Positions 8,723-16,316 of a stretch of 64,000 nt of DNA are shown here, piece by piece. Below the pieces are notes generated by a model. It had not been told where the DNA came from. It did no database searches and saw nothing but the letters and a program-made list of their open reading frames with translations. This DNA is from Denitrobaculum tricleocarpae. Its GTDB lineage: Bacteria; Pseudomonadota; Alphaproteobacteria; Kiloniellales; Kiloniellaceae. How positions within the stretch are numbered: the stretch's first letter is position 1; the number at the start of each line of letters is the position of its first letter. The stretch is from positions 124,001 to 188,000 of the forward strand of contig NZ_ML660057.1 in NCBI RefSeq assembly GCF_007004665.1. Direction: 5' to 3'. The translations under genes and the position numbers were made by a program.

Positions 8723-9391
8723 TTACGCAGCGGCGGAATCTGACCGCGAGCGTGTGATATAGGCCTTCGCACAGTGCTCGGCACAATAGGGTTTGCCGGA
8801 CAATGCCGGTTCACCACAGAAATGGAAATCCGCATCCCCCGGATCGCCAATCGGCCAGAGGCACTTGGGCCCTCGCCGGCTTGCGTTCACCGCACGCGTG
8901 GCCGAAGCAACGCTGTCCCGAGATGTTCCGCGGGCCGCTTTCGCAACACTCGGTGCCTGGGCCGCTGACTGTGCGCCGCTTGCAGACTGTCCGTTGCGCA
9001 CCGCCGCAGCGGCCTTCGCAGCAACGGCGGAGCTTGCCTCGCTGTTGCCCGAACCCGCAGACTTCGCCGCAAGTGCTGCGGAGATGACCGTCTGAAGGGG
9101 TTCGTTTTTCGCAGCGCCCTTATCTGTGCCAGCCGTTGTGCTCGCAGGACGCGCCGCTCTGGCGCTTGCAGAGCTTTGCCTAGCCGCAGGCTTGGCGGAG
9201 GATGCGGAGTTCGAGGCTCCTCCGTCGTCACCGCGCTTGATCGGCGAGGGCCTCGCCTGCAGTTTCATCCGATGCGCTTTGCCGACAACTGCGTTCTTCG
9301 AAACACCTAGAAGCTTGCCAATCGCCGAAGCGCTTTGGCCCGATTCCCAGAGTCTCGTCAGTTCGTCGATTCGTTCTGGAGTCCAGCTCAT
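8723..9391 (-). CDS. gcrA: GcrA cell-cycle transcriptional regulator
   Basis: DNA-binding protein that, in Caulobacter, joins sigma-70 polymerase at promoters carrying CcrM-methylated GANTC sites and drives S-phase genes. Here 222 aa, longer than the roughly 170 aa of Caulobacter GcrA because of an Ala/Ser-rich linker (about residues 50-165). The N-terminal HTH (MSWTPERIDELTRLWESG, then SASAIGKLLGVSKNAVVGKAHR split over residues 1-45) and the C-terminal Cys/His cluster (CLWPIGDPG, FCGEP, YCAEHC) are both intact. A good Shine-Dalgarno (GAAGGTGG) precedes the ATG. Upstream DNA holds a DnaA box, GANTC sites and a CtrA half-site. A strong terminator follows. Confidence 0.96.
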   Translation of the reverse strand: MSWTPERIDELTRLWESGQSASAIGKLLGVSKNAVVGKAHRMKLQARPSPIKRGDDGGASNSASSAKPAARQSSASARAARPASTTAGTDKGAAKNEPLQTVISAALAAKSAGSGNSEASSAVAAKAAAAVRNGQSASGAQSAAQAPSVAKAARGTSRDSVASATRAVNASRRGPKCLWPIGDPGDADFHFCGEPALSGKPYCAEHCAKAYITRSRSDSAAA

Positions 9392-9512
9392 ATGCCCACC
9401 TTCACGTCAACAACAATATATAGCTACCCTGTCTAAATGTAGGGTTTTTATGGTTAAGCGCCACCATATAAGGTATGGTTTAGGGAGTCGAGTCTATGAA
9501 CCGCCTGGATTC
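9368..9512. promoter_or_regulatory. GANTC (CcrM) site cluster at gcrA promoter and start
   Basis: Five GANTC sites lie at 9368-9372, 9378-9382 (inside the first gcrA codons), 9485-9489, 9490-9494 and 9508-9512; the last three fall within 28 bp. GANTC is the substrate of the alphaproteobacterial cell-cycle methylase CcrM and the recognition core for GcrA itself, so the cluster fits methylation-dependent control or autoregulation of gcrA. Confidence 0.6.
9450..9457 (-). promoter_or_regulatory. CtrA half-site TTAACCAT in gcrA promoter
   Basis: The minus strand reads TTAACCAT, the CtrA half-site seen at several Caulobacter promoters, about 60 bp upstream of the gcrA start codon. CtrA represses gcrA in Caulobacter. 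An eight-base match alone is weak, but it sits with a DnaA box and GANTC sites in the same short region. Confidence 0.45.
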
Positions 9513-9515
9513 GAG

Positions 9516-9524
9516 TTATCCACA
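9516..9524 (+). promoter_or_regulatory. DnaA box upstream of gcrA
   Basis: The sequence TTATCCACA is a perfect match to the DnaA-box consensus TTATNCACA. It is 125 bp upstream of the gcrA start codon in the gap between gcrA and the divergent SAM-hydrolase gene. In Caulobacter, DnaA activates gcrA transcription, so a functional site here is likely. Confidence 0.7.
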
Positions 9525-9561
9525 ACTTTGTTTGTTTTGCGCCTGCGCAGGGTCGAAAGCG

Positions 9562-9586
9562 TTAACAGCGGTTAACAATTATTAAC
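9562..9586 (+). repeat. Three helically phased TTAAC repeats
   Basis: TTAAC occurs at 9562-9566, 9572-9576 and 9582-9586, exactly 10 bp apart, so all three face the same side of the helix. The spacing is N5 between TTAAC units (N6 between TTAA cores), not the N7 of the classical CtrA palindrome. They may be regulator half-sites for gcrA or the gene at 9672. Confidence 0.5.
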
Positions 9587-9671
9587 GATCACAAGGTTCC
9601 GTCATGGCGCCCCGGCAAGCAAAATCTTCCGACCAAATTGAACCGGCTATTCTCCGTTGAGGGTCACCGCG

Positions 9672-10394
9672 ATGTTCGTCCTCTTTACCGACTTCGGCCT
9701 TGAGGGGCCTTACAGCGGACAGGTAAAAGCGGTTCTGCACCAGGGAGCCCCTGCCCGCCCGGTCATCGATCTCTTTGCCGACGCACCTGCCTTCGACCCG
9801 CGCGCATCCGCATATCTCCTCGCCGCCTACAGCACCGGCTTTCCGGCCGGCAGCATTTTCCTCGCCGTCGTCGACCCGGGCGTTGGTTCGGATCGGGCGC
9901 CGGTCATCCTGGAAGCGGACGGGCACAGCTTTATCGGACCCGACAACGGTATTTTGGACCTTGTGGCGCGACGCGCCGAGATGAGCCGCTACCGAGAGAT
10001 TCTCTGGCGGCCGGAACGCCTCTCGGCCTCGTTCCACGGCCGGGACCTCTTCGCCCCGGTCGCCGTGATGCTCGCGCGGGGAGATCCTGTAAATACGCAG
10101 GATCTGGACGGAACCGCGCGTCCGGGAGCGACGTGGCCGAACGATCTCGCGGAAATCGTCTATATCGATTGTTACGGAAACGCCATGACAGGTCTGCGCG
10201 CGAGTGAAGTCCCCGCTCAGGCCCGCCTCACGCTTGCCGGAATGCAGATCGCGGCGGCACGCACCTTCTCCGATGTTCCGGCGGGGAAAGCTTTTTGGTA
10301 CGAGAATGCCAACGGACTGGTTGAAATCGCCGTCAACGGCGGCCACGCCGCGGAGCGACTCGGGCTTGCGGTCGGGACGGCGCTAAGCTATTAG
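9672..10394 (+). CDS. SAM hydrolase / SAM hydroxide adenosyltransferase (DUF62 family)
   Basis: Cytoplasmic enzyme of 240 aa from the SAM_HAT family, which cleaves S-adenosylmethionine with water to adenosine and methionine. Family motifs are all visible: TDFG near the N-terminus, VDPGVG, GPDNG and FHGRD, followed by the C-terminal beta domain. ATG at 9672 is preferred over the upstream TTG at 9657 because an AGGG motif lies about eight bases before it. The next gene, a preQ0/preQ1 transporter, starts about 96 bp downstream on the same strand, so co-transcription is possible. The physiological role of this enzyme family in bacteria is poorly understood. Confidence 0.92.
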   Translation: MFVLFTDFGLEGPYSGQVKAVLHQGAPARPVIDLFADAPAFDPRASAYLLAAYSTGFPAGSIFLAVVDPGVGSDRAPVILEADGHSFIGPDNGILDLVARRAEMSRYREILWRPERLSASFHGRDLFAPVAVMLARGDPVNTQDLDGTARPGATWPNDLAEIVYIDCYGNAMTGLRASEVPAQARLTLAGMQIAAARTFSDVPAGKAFWYENANGLVEIAVNGGHAAERLGLAVGTALSY

Positions 10395-10490
10395 ACCCGC
10401 ATTCCTGCTCCGGTCCGCAAAGCCGAGACACGCCAAAGGCCCGCGATCTTGCGCTTTCTGGAGCTTTTCACACAGCTAAAGACAGACAGA

Positions 10491-11105
10491 ATGACCAAGC
10501 CGCAAGACCATAAGACTGGCGAAGCCGCCTCGATGAAAGTCCTGGCGTTCGCCGTGCTGGCGATGGCCGCCGTCGTAACGGCCTCGAACATCCTTGTGCA
10601 GTATCAGATCAACGATCTGCTGACCTGGGGTGCGTTCAGCTATCCGGTGGCGTTCCTGATCACGGATCTGACAAATCGCGCTCTGGGCTCCCGGCAGGCG
10701 CGCAAGGTCGTCTATGTGGGCTTTGCGCTTGCAGTCTTGTTGTCGCTCTATTTTGCCGACCCGCGCATTGCCGTTGCTTCCGGCTCAGCCTTCCTGCTCG
10801 CCCAGCTGTTGGATATCTCGATTTTCGACCGCCTGCGCAAGCAGGCCTGGTGGCTGGCGCCCATGGCTTCCTCGACGATTGCCTCAGCCCTGGACACCTT
10901 TGTGTTCTTCTGGCTGGCTTTTGCGGCTACCGGCATTCCCTTCACCATCTTTGGGATCGGCTTCGGCGAGACCGGCGTGCCCTGGCAGACGCTGGCCCTC
11001 GGCGACTATCTGGTCAAGATCGGCGTCGCTCTGGTCATGCTGATCCCCTTCCGTTTGATGCTCAGCATTACAAAGCCGCAGTTTGCCGCTATCAAGGACG
11101 CCTAA
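10491..11105 (+). CDS. yhhQ: Queuosine precursor transporter (YhhQ/VUT family)
   Basis: Inner-membrane protein of 204 aa that in E. coli imports the queuosine precursors preQ0 and preQ1. It has about six hydrophobic helices and the family-typical stretch FSYPVAFLITDLTNRALG, then ARKVVYVGFA, and the SSTIASALDTFVFFWLAF region. ATG at 10491 is chosen over an upstream in-frame codon because the extra residues are hydrophilic and unlike the family. It faces queF (11152-11616) tail to tail with only about 46 bp between them, giving a neighbouring pair of queuosine functions: import of precursor and preQ0 reduction. Confidence 0.9.
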   Translation: MTKPQDHKTGEAASMKVLAFAVLAMAAVVTASNILVQYQINDLLTWGAFSYPVAFLITDLTNRALGSRQARKVVYVGFALAVLLSLYFADPRIAVASGSAFLLAQLLDISIFDRLRKQAWWLAPMASSTIASALDTFVFFWLAFAATGIPFTIFGIGFGETGVPWQTLALGDYLVKIGVALVMLIPFRLMLSITKPQFAAIKDA

Positions 11106-11151
11106 ACTCGGGATGACAGCGGGTTTAGACCCGCTACCGAGTGCGGTGGAA

Positions 11152-11616
11152 CTAACCGCGCCCACGGTAGCTCGGGACACCCTGATCGGGCAGCCAAAGT
11201 CCCTTCGGCGGCGGTCCGCTCTGCCAGAAGACATCGATCGGGATCCCGCCGCGCGGATACCAGTAACCGCCGATACGCAGCCAGCGGGGCTTCATGGCGT
11301 CAATCAGACGCTTCGCGATTGCAACGGTGCAGTCCTCATGAAAGGCGCCATGATTGCGGAAACTCCCGAGGTAAAGCTTGAGCGACTTGCTCTCCACAAG
11401 AAGCTCCTCCGCTACGTAGTCGATCACCAGATGGGCGAAGTCGGGCTGGCCGGTCACCGGGCAGATCGACGTGAATTCGGGCGCGGTAAAGCGGACCAGA
11501 TAGTCGACGTCCCGATGGGGGTTGGGAACGGTCTCGAGAACGGCCTCGTCCGGATCTTGCGGCAATTCCGATGCCTGACCGAGCTGTCCGAGAGTTTCGT
11601 ATGTAGAGTTTGTCAT
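11152..11616 (-). CDS. queF: NADPH-dependent preQ0 reductase QueF (short form)
   Basis: Converts 7-cyano-7-deazaguanine (preQ0) to the 7-aminomethyl form (preQ1) with NADPH, a step in queuosine synthesis. At 154 aa it is the compact unimodular T-fold form. Key residues are present: the thioimide-forming Cys C52 and proton-donor D59 in [11 protein letters not shown], the QueF motif E75-SKSLK, and H93-E94 in NHGAFHED for substrate binding. A set of three 14-bp repeats lies upstream (11733-11774). No other que genes are in the window, so preQ0 may be imported by the neighbouring YhhQ or made elsewhere in the genome. Confidence 0.97.
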   Translation of the reverse strand: MTNSTYETLGQLGQASELPQDPDEAVLETVPNPHRDVDYLVRFTAPEFTSICPVTGQPDFAHLVIDYVAEELLVESKSLKLYLGSFRNHGAFHEDCTVAIAKRLIDAMKPRWLRIGGYWYPRGGIPIDVFWQSGPPPKGLWLPDQGVPSYRGRG

Positions 11617-11732
11617 GGGGTTTGGGTTCCGCGGCAGCTGTTGCTCATGTGAGGGAGACGCCGCAGTACCTAAGCCTCCCGTTCCCGGGGATCAAGAGCT
11701 CATCCGGCAAGGTCCATCTGAAGGGCTGATCC

Positions 11733-11774
11733 GGCCAGAAATCCTCGGCCGGAAATCCAAGGCCAAAAATCCAC
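11733..11774. repeat. Three 14-bp direct repeats upstream of queF
   Basis: Three adjacent imperfect copies of GGCC-N2-AAATCC-N2 occupy 11733-11746, 11747-11760 and 11761-11774. They lie between queF (minus) and a membrane-protein gene (plus), 117 bp above the queF start and 65 bp above the other. Tandem head-to-tail units in a divergent promoter suggest cooperative regulator binding. I do not recognise the motif. Confidence 0.55.
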
Positions 11775-11838
11775 GCAAGCTTTCCTTAACCATATTCTGA
11801 CAGCCTGCAAAGCTTGGCGTAGCATTGGATGAGCTGAG

Positions 11839-12327
11839 ATGGCTGTTGATGTCGTAAATGATGAGTTTGAGGAAGAAGAGTTTGAGCTGCAGGCATCGGA
11901 TCTCGACGATCTGACCCATGCGGAACTTCTCATGCTCTACACCGAGTCGGCAAACTCCATCAGGTTCGCAAAAGCCCAGCAATGGAAATCCGTCGGCGCG
12001 ACTCTTCTGGTCTTCGCCGGCCTGATGCTGGTTGCTCACTTCGCAAAAACCAACATCCAGCTGGTGAAAACGGCGGCATTCACAAGCTTTCTTTTTTCCG
12101 CTGCCGCGCTCTACACCCTCGTGCTCTATCAGGTCTGGCAAAATACGGAGCGGGAAAAACTGCGCGAAATCGCGAAGGCTCTTTCCAACCTCTTCGTGAA
12201 GATCCGCACGATCAAATCGAGCCGTGAAGCGAATTACCACCGCTACACCCTTCTGTGCTTCATGGCGGTCGCAATCCTGCTCGGCAACGCAATCCTCATT
12301 ATGGACCTGCAAGCCTTCTATCAGTAA
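11839..12327 (+). CDS. Three-helix membrane protein of unknown function
   Basis: Product of 162 aa that I do not recognise. The N-terminus is very acidic (DEFEEEEFELQ) and followed by a short amphipathic stretch. Three hydrophobic segments follow: about residues 51-70 (VGATLLVFAGLMLVAHFA), 76-98 (AAFTSFLFSAAALYTLVLY) and 137-158 (CFMAVAILLGNAILIMDL), with a basic charged loop between the second and third. A plausible ribosome site (GAGCTGAG) precedes the ATG. A frame of similar size on the opposite strand lacks any protein-like features, so the plus-strand reading is preferred. The stop codon overlaps the first unit of a 16-bp repeat array. Confidence 0.75.
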   Translation: MAVDVVNDEFEEEEFELQASDLDDLTHAELLMLYTESANSIRFAKAQQWKSVGATLLVFAGLMLVAHFAKTNIQLVKTAAFTSFLFSAAALYTLVLYQVWQNTEREKLREIAKALSNLFVKIRTIKSSREANYHRYTLLCFMAVAILLGNAILIMDLQAFYQ

Positions 12328-12371
12328 CGGCCTGAACCCGTGACGGCCTGAATGCGTGACAGCCTGGGCGC
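12324..12371. repeat. Three tandem 16-bp repeats after membrane-protein gene
   Basis: Consecutive 16-base units at 12324-12339, 12340-12355 and 12356-12371 share the core GTGACGGCCTGAA with a few changes; the first unit contains the TAA stop of the preceding gene. They may be slippage products or a protein-binding array in the yajQ upstream region. Confidence 0.6.
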
Positions 12372-12406
12372 GCAATGCCCGTCTGCCCGAGCCGATCCCC
12401 TCTCAT

Positions 12407-12436
12407 GAACAGTTCCGGTCTCGCGAACAGTTCCGG
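12407..12436. repeat. Pair of GAACAGTTCCGG repeats upstream of yajQ
   Basis: The 12-base word GAACAGTTCCGG occurs perfectly at 12407-12418 and 12425-12436, with an 18-bp period. It resembles but does not match the alphaproteobacterial LexA box (GTTC-N7-GTTC), because the GTTC cores here are 14 bases apart. Role unknown. Confidence 0.5.
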
Positions 12437-12599
12437 GCAGATTTTCTAACGGCGCGCTTGGCAATCGCCGGACGATTATAGTAGACCGGAGACCGTAGAA
12501 ATCAGAACGCGTCTGCGAGTGCCGAAAGACCTTTGGACGAAGCGTTCCAAGAGGTCACGGCATTTCTCGCGGGGCCGAAACAAGCTTCGGGAACAGACA

Positions 12600-13085
12600 A
12601 TGCCGTCATTCGACATCACATCTAAAACCGACGTCAACGAAGTCGACAATGCGCTCAATGGAATCTCGAGAGAGATATCTCAGCGCTTCGATTTCAAAGG
12701 TTCGAGCTGCACGATCGAACGCAGCGACAACGAGATTACGATTCTCGCAGACGACGATCTTAAGCTGAAGCAGATGCACGAACTGCTGAAGGTTCATTTT
12801 ACCCGGCGTAAACTCGATGCGGGCGCATGCGATTTCAAAACCGTGGAAAAAGCCTCGGGCAACAAAGTCCGCCAGGTCATTGAAATCAAACAGGGCATCG
12901 ACAAAGAGCTGGCGAAGAAAATCGTGAAAGACCTGAAGGGCAGCAAGCTCAAGGTCCAGGTGGCCATCCAGGGCGACGAACTGCGCGTTACAGGGAAGAA
13001 GATCGACGATCTGCAGTCTGCCATCGCGCACGTCAAGGATATGGGCATCGAACAGCCCTTGCAGTACGACAACTTCCGCAGCTAA
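12600..13085 (+). CDS. yajQ: YajQ family nucleotide (cyclic-di-GMP) binding protein
   Basis: Cytoplasmic protein of 161 aa, the usual length for YajQ/UPF0234. Some members bind cyclic-di-GMP and influence virulence or motility regulators. The N-terminus MPSFDITSKTDVNEVDNA and the segments ISQRFDFKGS, IKQGIDKELAKKIVK and KVQVAIQGDELRVTGKK are hallmarks of the two ferredoxin-like domains. An upstream in-frame extension to 12519 is rejected because the conserved N-terminus begins at the ATG at 12600. It stands alone, with repeats upstream and about 700 bp of apparently non-coding DNA downstream. Confidence 0.95.
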   Translation: MPSFDITSKTDVNEVDNALNGISREISQRFDFKGSSCTIERSDNEITILADDDLKLKQMHELLKVHFTRRKLDAGACDFKTVEKASGNKVRQVIEIKQGIDKELAKKIVKDLKGSKLKVQVAIQGDELRVTGKKIDDLQSAIAHVKDMGIEQPLQYDNFRS

Positions 13086-13803
13086 GTGCGGGTTCGCGCA
13101 GGCCTGAACCAAAGACGGAGCCGGAGCCGAAGCCGGGCCTGGCTTCAGGTGCAGACCGGCCAAGCCTGCATTGCCCTGGTCGAGCCACCGGGCTGAGGCC
13201 CTGAGCACGCAGGATCGCTCCCTATACGCTTATCGGAGAGTCGGGCGCTGCGCCGAAAGAGCGAGTCAGCGCGCCTCTTTTCGGGACCACCCCCTTGCCT
13301 GCTGGCACTCAACGCGAGGCTTTGTGTCGCGATGAAGGGGGCAAGCGATTCGCTGGCGGACCGCCTCTTGATACCACTTCAACAGGCACGGGATAGAAGC
13401 TGAAGAAATACGCCTGGGTTGCGAGCCTCATTACACTCTTTTGACCTGCATACCATTGGCGAAAAACGCGCCGCCTGCACCCGTGCCAACAAAGCATCCG
13501 CAAAGCAAGTGTCCTCTTGAAAGAACACCGATCCGTCTTTTTGTTCCAGGCAGTTAGCCCTGACACAGCCTTGTGACTTTTCTGTGTCATGACGACAGTC
13601 AAGAAAGCAAACTGTCTTTGGCCCTTTACAGTTATGACTTGTTTTAGAAGCAGTGTTAAAAGAGTTCCTCACCAAACCCCAAGTAACGCTGAAATCCACC
13701 TGTAGATTTATCCTAAAAAATAAAGTAGGGTGCCGCCTCGCTGCAACGAAAAGTGGTGCGCAGGTAAAGCAAATAGCCACTGACAACGGGTGAAGTACTG
13801 GTG
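13086..13803. other. Long intergenic region without supportable gene
   Basis: About 718 bases between yajQ and the GntR regulator. Open frames exist on the minus strand (13309-13602, 13379-13786), but their products are Cys-rich, low in structure and resemble nothing I know. Base composition drops from GC-rich near yajQ to AT-rich after about 13560, which suggests a promoter region for the regulator or decayed foreign DNA. I see no tRNA, riboswitch or IS ends. Confidence 0.5.
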
Positions 13804-14616
13804 ATGCACGGGTCTAAGCATCCTCGAAAATCAGAATACGGCTTTCTGGGGATAAGCCGGCCTCCCTCGCTTACAAATCAGGTGGCCAAACGCATTGCGG
13901 CCGCGATCGATGAAGGAACCTTTCAGCCCGGAGCAAGGTTGGTCGAGACACGCCTGGCAGAAATGTTCCGCGTCAGCCGCGGACCGATCCGTGAAGCCCT
14001 GAAGACGCTGGAAACCGAGAATATCGTCGTTATCAAACCGGGGCGCGGAACCTTTGTCGCAGCGCCTTCCTGTGACGATATCGAACAGATTGTCGCCGTG
14101 CGCGCCGTGCTTGAGGGCCTGGCTGCGAGAGCGGTCGCGGCCAACCGGAACAAACAGGAACTGGGTCAGCTCAACCTTCTGTGCAAAAGCATGTGCGACG
14201 CGGTGAAACGAGGGGACATCGCCGGTTATCAGCAACTGGATTGGCGAATCCACGAGTTGCTGTTTGAGTTCTCAAAGAACCGCCTGGTGATTCAGTCCTG
14301 GCAGTCCATGCGCTGTCAACTAAACCTCTACTGGCGTGGCCGGATCAACAATCTCGCGCTGATCGAAAAACTGGCCCTCCAGACCTGCGTCCTCGTGAGG
14401 TGCCTTTTCGAGGACGAGCCCAACGAGGTCGGCGATATCTTCAGAAGCCACATTATTCTGGCCAACTATGAAGTCATGATCAGACCGATCCCGGAATGGC
14501 TGAAGAGTTACATCACGCACATGATTGATGAAAATCAGCAGATCCACAGACTCCAGGATGAATTCACCCGGGCGGAAGCCATGAGCCGGAAGAGCGAAAC
14601 GCGTAAAACCGGATAA
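13804..14616 (+). CDS. GntR family (FadR/FCD subfamily) transcriptional regulator
   Basis: DNA-binding regulator of 270 aa. Residues about 20-90 form the GntR winged helix: LTNQVAKRIAAAIDEG, then LAEMFRVSRGPIREALKTLE and a wing reading IVVIKPGRGTFVA. The rest is a helical FCD-type effector domain that appears divergent, with the first conserved Asp and His visible in QQLDWRIHELL but the later His ligands unclear. GTG at 13801 directly precedes the ATG chosen here. No catabolic gene sits beside it, so its target and ligand cannot be inferred from context. Base composition is less GC-rich than the neighbours. Confidence 0.9.
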   Translation: MHGSKHPRKSEYGFLGISRPPSLTNQVAKRIAAAIDEGTFQPGARLVETRLAEMFRVSRGPIREALKTLETENIVVIKPGRGTFVAAPSCDDIEQIVAVRAVLEGLAARAVAANRNKQELGQLNLLCKSMCDAVKRGDIAGYQQLDWRIHELLFEFSKNRLVIQSWQSMRCQLNLYWRGRINNLALIEKLALQTCVLVRCLFEDEPNEVGDIFRSHIILANYEVMIRPIPEWLKSYITHMIDENQQIHRLQDEFTRAEAMSRKSETRKTG

Positions 14617-14833
14617 TTTGTTGCCGGTACCGATCGGCGATCAAGATTTGTTGGGCAGAGATCCGCCATCCCACTGTATCCCGAGCCCTCCAACGCAAGC
14701 TCTCACTGCCGAATTTTCCCAACGTAATCATATTGTAACCATAATCGGGCACTAAGTGCGGCGTGTCTGATGTCTCAGACAGCCATGACTAGCGATACAA
14801 AGCACAACATTTCTTTTGAAGGCACCGCCAGGT

Positions 14834-15628
14834 ATGGGCGAATTACAAATTTTGGTCCTGGCTCTGGTTCAGGGAATCACTGAATTTCTGCCGATCAGTT
14901 CGTCGGGCCATCTGGTATTGGTTCCCGCGGTGACCGGCTGGGAGGATCAGGGCCTGATAATGGATGTGGCCGTCCATGTCGGCACTTTGGGCGCGGTCAT
15001 TGCCTATTTCTGGCGGGATCTGCTGGACCTCATTCGCGGCTTGCCAAAAATCATCACAGACCGCGGTGACCCCAAAGCGCGTCTCGTCGCATATCTTGCG
15101 CTTGCAACGCTGCCGGTCGTTCTTGCGGGTCTCTTCATCATTCAGCACGCAGATAACCTGCGGTCCGTGGAAGTCATCGGTTGGACGACACTCGGTTTCG
15201 GTGTCGCCCTTTTTGCGGCCGACAAGCTCGGCAAGGTCACGCGCAAGATCGACAACATGCTGTATCGCGACGCCCTGGTGATCGGTATCGCTCAGGCGCT
15301 TGCGATCATTCCCGGCACCAGCCGCTCCGGGATTACCATGACCGCTGCCAGGGTATTGGGCTTCAACCGCAGCGAAGCAGCCAGGTTCTCCATGCTGCTC
15401 TCCATTCCCGTTATTGTCGCGGCCGGAACACTGCTTGGCATGAAACTGCGAAGTGCCGGTGGTGTGGAGATCGGCGCCGAGATCATTCTGGCGACAGCCT
15501 TCTCTTTCGTTTCGGCCCTGCTCGCCATCTGGTGGCTGATGAACTGGCTCAGCCGGGCCAATTTCACCCTGCTCGCGGCTTACCGGGTTCTTCTCGGCTG
15601 CGGCTTGCTTTTCTGGGCCTACAGCTGA
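14834..15628 (+). CDS. uppP: Undecaprenyl-diphosphatase UppP (BacA)
   Basis: Integral membrane phosphatase of 264 aa that recycles the undecaprenyl pyrophosphate lipid carrier for peptidoglycan and other envelope polymers; its overproduction gives bacitracin resistance. The first catalytic motif (residues 13-26, QGITEFLPISSSGH) and the second (IPGTSRSGITMTAAR) are both intact. About eight membrane helices are visible, which is normal. ATG at 14834 is used rather than the TTG at 14816 because family members start at MGELQ-like sequences. Single gene; the Lrp regulator downstream runs the other way. Confidence 0.97.
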   Translation: MGELQILVLALVQGITEFLPISSSGHLVLVPAVTGWEDQGLIMDVAVHVGTLGAVIAYFWRDLLDLIRGLPKIITDRGDPKARLVAYLALATLPVVLAGLFIIQHADNLRSVEVIGWTTLGFGVALFAADKLGKVTRKIDNMLYRDALVIGIAQALAIIPGTSRSGITMTAARVLGFNRSEAARFSMLLSIPVIVAAGTLLGMKLRSAGGVEIGAEIILATAFSFVSALLAIWWLMNWLSRANFTLLAAYRVLLGCGLLFWAYS

Positions 15629-15664
15629 ACATCCGTCTGTAGCTTTTGGCCCTGCCGATCCGGT

Positions 15665-16138
15665 TTAAGACAGGAGATGGCCAAGCGGCAGTGACGTTTT
15701 GTATTGGACCTGCTTGAGGGCAAAGCTTGACTTGATCCCGGCAATCCCGGGAATTCGGGTCAGATGTTCAAGAACGAACTTTTCGTAGGCCTGCAGATCA
15801 GGCACCACCACCCGCAGCAGGTAGTCGAACTCACCGGTCATGAGATAGCACTCCATCACCTCCGGCCGATCCCGCAATGCGGCCTCGAAGCGCTCCAACC
15901 AGTCTTCAACCTGCTTTTCAAGCGTGACACTCACGAAGACGTTCACCGGCAGGCCGATAACTTTAGGCTCGACGATAGCGGCGTACTTGCGCACAACCCC
16001 CGCATCTTCGAGCGCGCGCACGCGGCGCCAGCAGGGTGAAGCCGACAATCCGACCTCTTCCGCCAACTCCGCATTTGAGATCCGGGCGTTCTCCTGAAGA
16101 CAGTTCAGGATTTTCTGATCGAGCTCATCCAGTTTCAT
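15665..16138 (-). CDS. Lrp/AsnC family transcriptional regulator
   Basis: Amino-acid-responsive regulator of 157 aa. The N-terminal HTH (about residues 1-60: [37 protein letters not shown]) and C-terminal RAM ligand-binding domain ([18 protein letters not shown]) are complete. It is transcribed divergently from the AceE-like dehydrogenase gene across about 180 bp, and a CAAATC/GATTTG dyad lies just upstream of its start. This layout resembles mdeR-mdeB of Pseudomonas putida, where an Lrp-type activator controls a 2-oxo-acid dehydrogenase E1 gene. Control of the neighbour is therefore likely; the ligand is unknown. Confidence 0.93.
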   Translation of the reverse strand: MKLDELDQKILNCLQENARISNAELAEEVGLSASPCWRRVRALEDAGVVRKYAAIVEPKVIGLPVNVFVSVTLEKQVEDWLERFEAALRDRPEVMECYLMTGEFDYLLRVVVPDLQAYEKFVLEHLTRIPGIAGIKSSFALKQVQYKTSLPLGHLLS

Positions 16139-16155
16139 ATTGGAAATTTCTTCTA

Positions 16156-16171
16156 CAAATCTAAAGATTTG
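16156..16171. promoter_or_regulatory. Dyad upstream of Lrp-type regulator
   Basis: CAAATC (16156-16161), TAAA, GATTTG (16166-16171) form a perfect 6-bp inverted repeat 17 bases before the regulator's start codon, in the divergent promoter. AT-rich dyads of this size are typical of Lrp/AsnC operators, so autoregulation is plausible. Confidence 0.45.
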
Positions 16172-16316
16172 AGAAAGATATTACCTTTTTGATCAATTCT
16201 GGAAGGACAATTAGCAAGATTCCCATCTCGGTTTTCGGCTAAGCTAAGCTAGGTGCGTTCCAGCCGCGGGACTCCTCGCGCGACGGACGCACCGTCATGC
16301 GCGATCTGATGCGAGG

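Noticed and set aside
9562-9586. Canonical CtrA binding site TTAA-N7-TTAA
   Set aside because: TTAA cores are separated by six bases, not seven, so it is listed only as a phased repeat.
11692-12375. A 227-residue minus-strand frame
   Set aside because: Overlaps the three-helix membrane protein on the plus strand, which has plausible helices and a ribosome site; the minus product looks random.
12407-12436. LexA (SOS) box
   Set aside because: GTTC cores are 14 bases apart rather than the 7 required by the alphaproteobacterial consensus.
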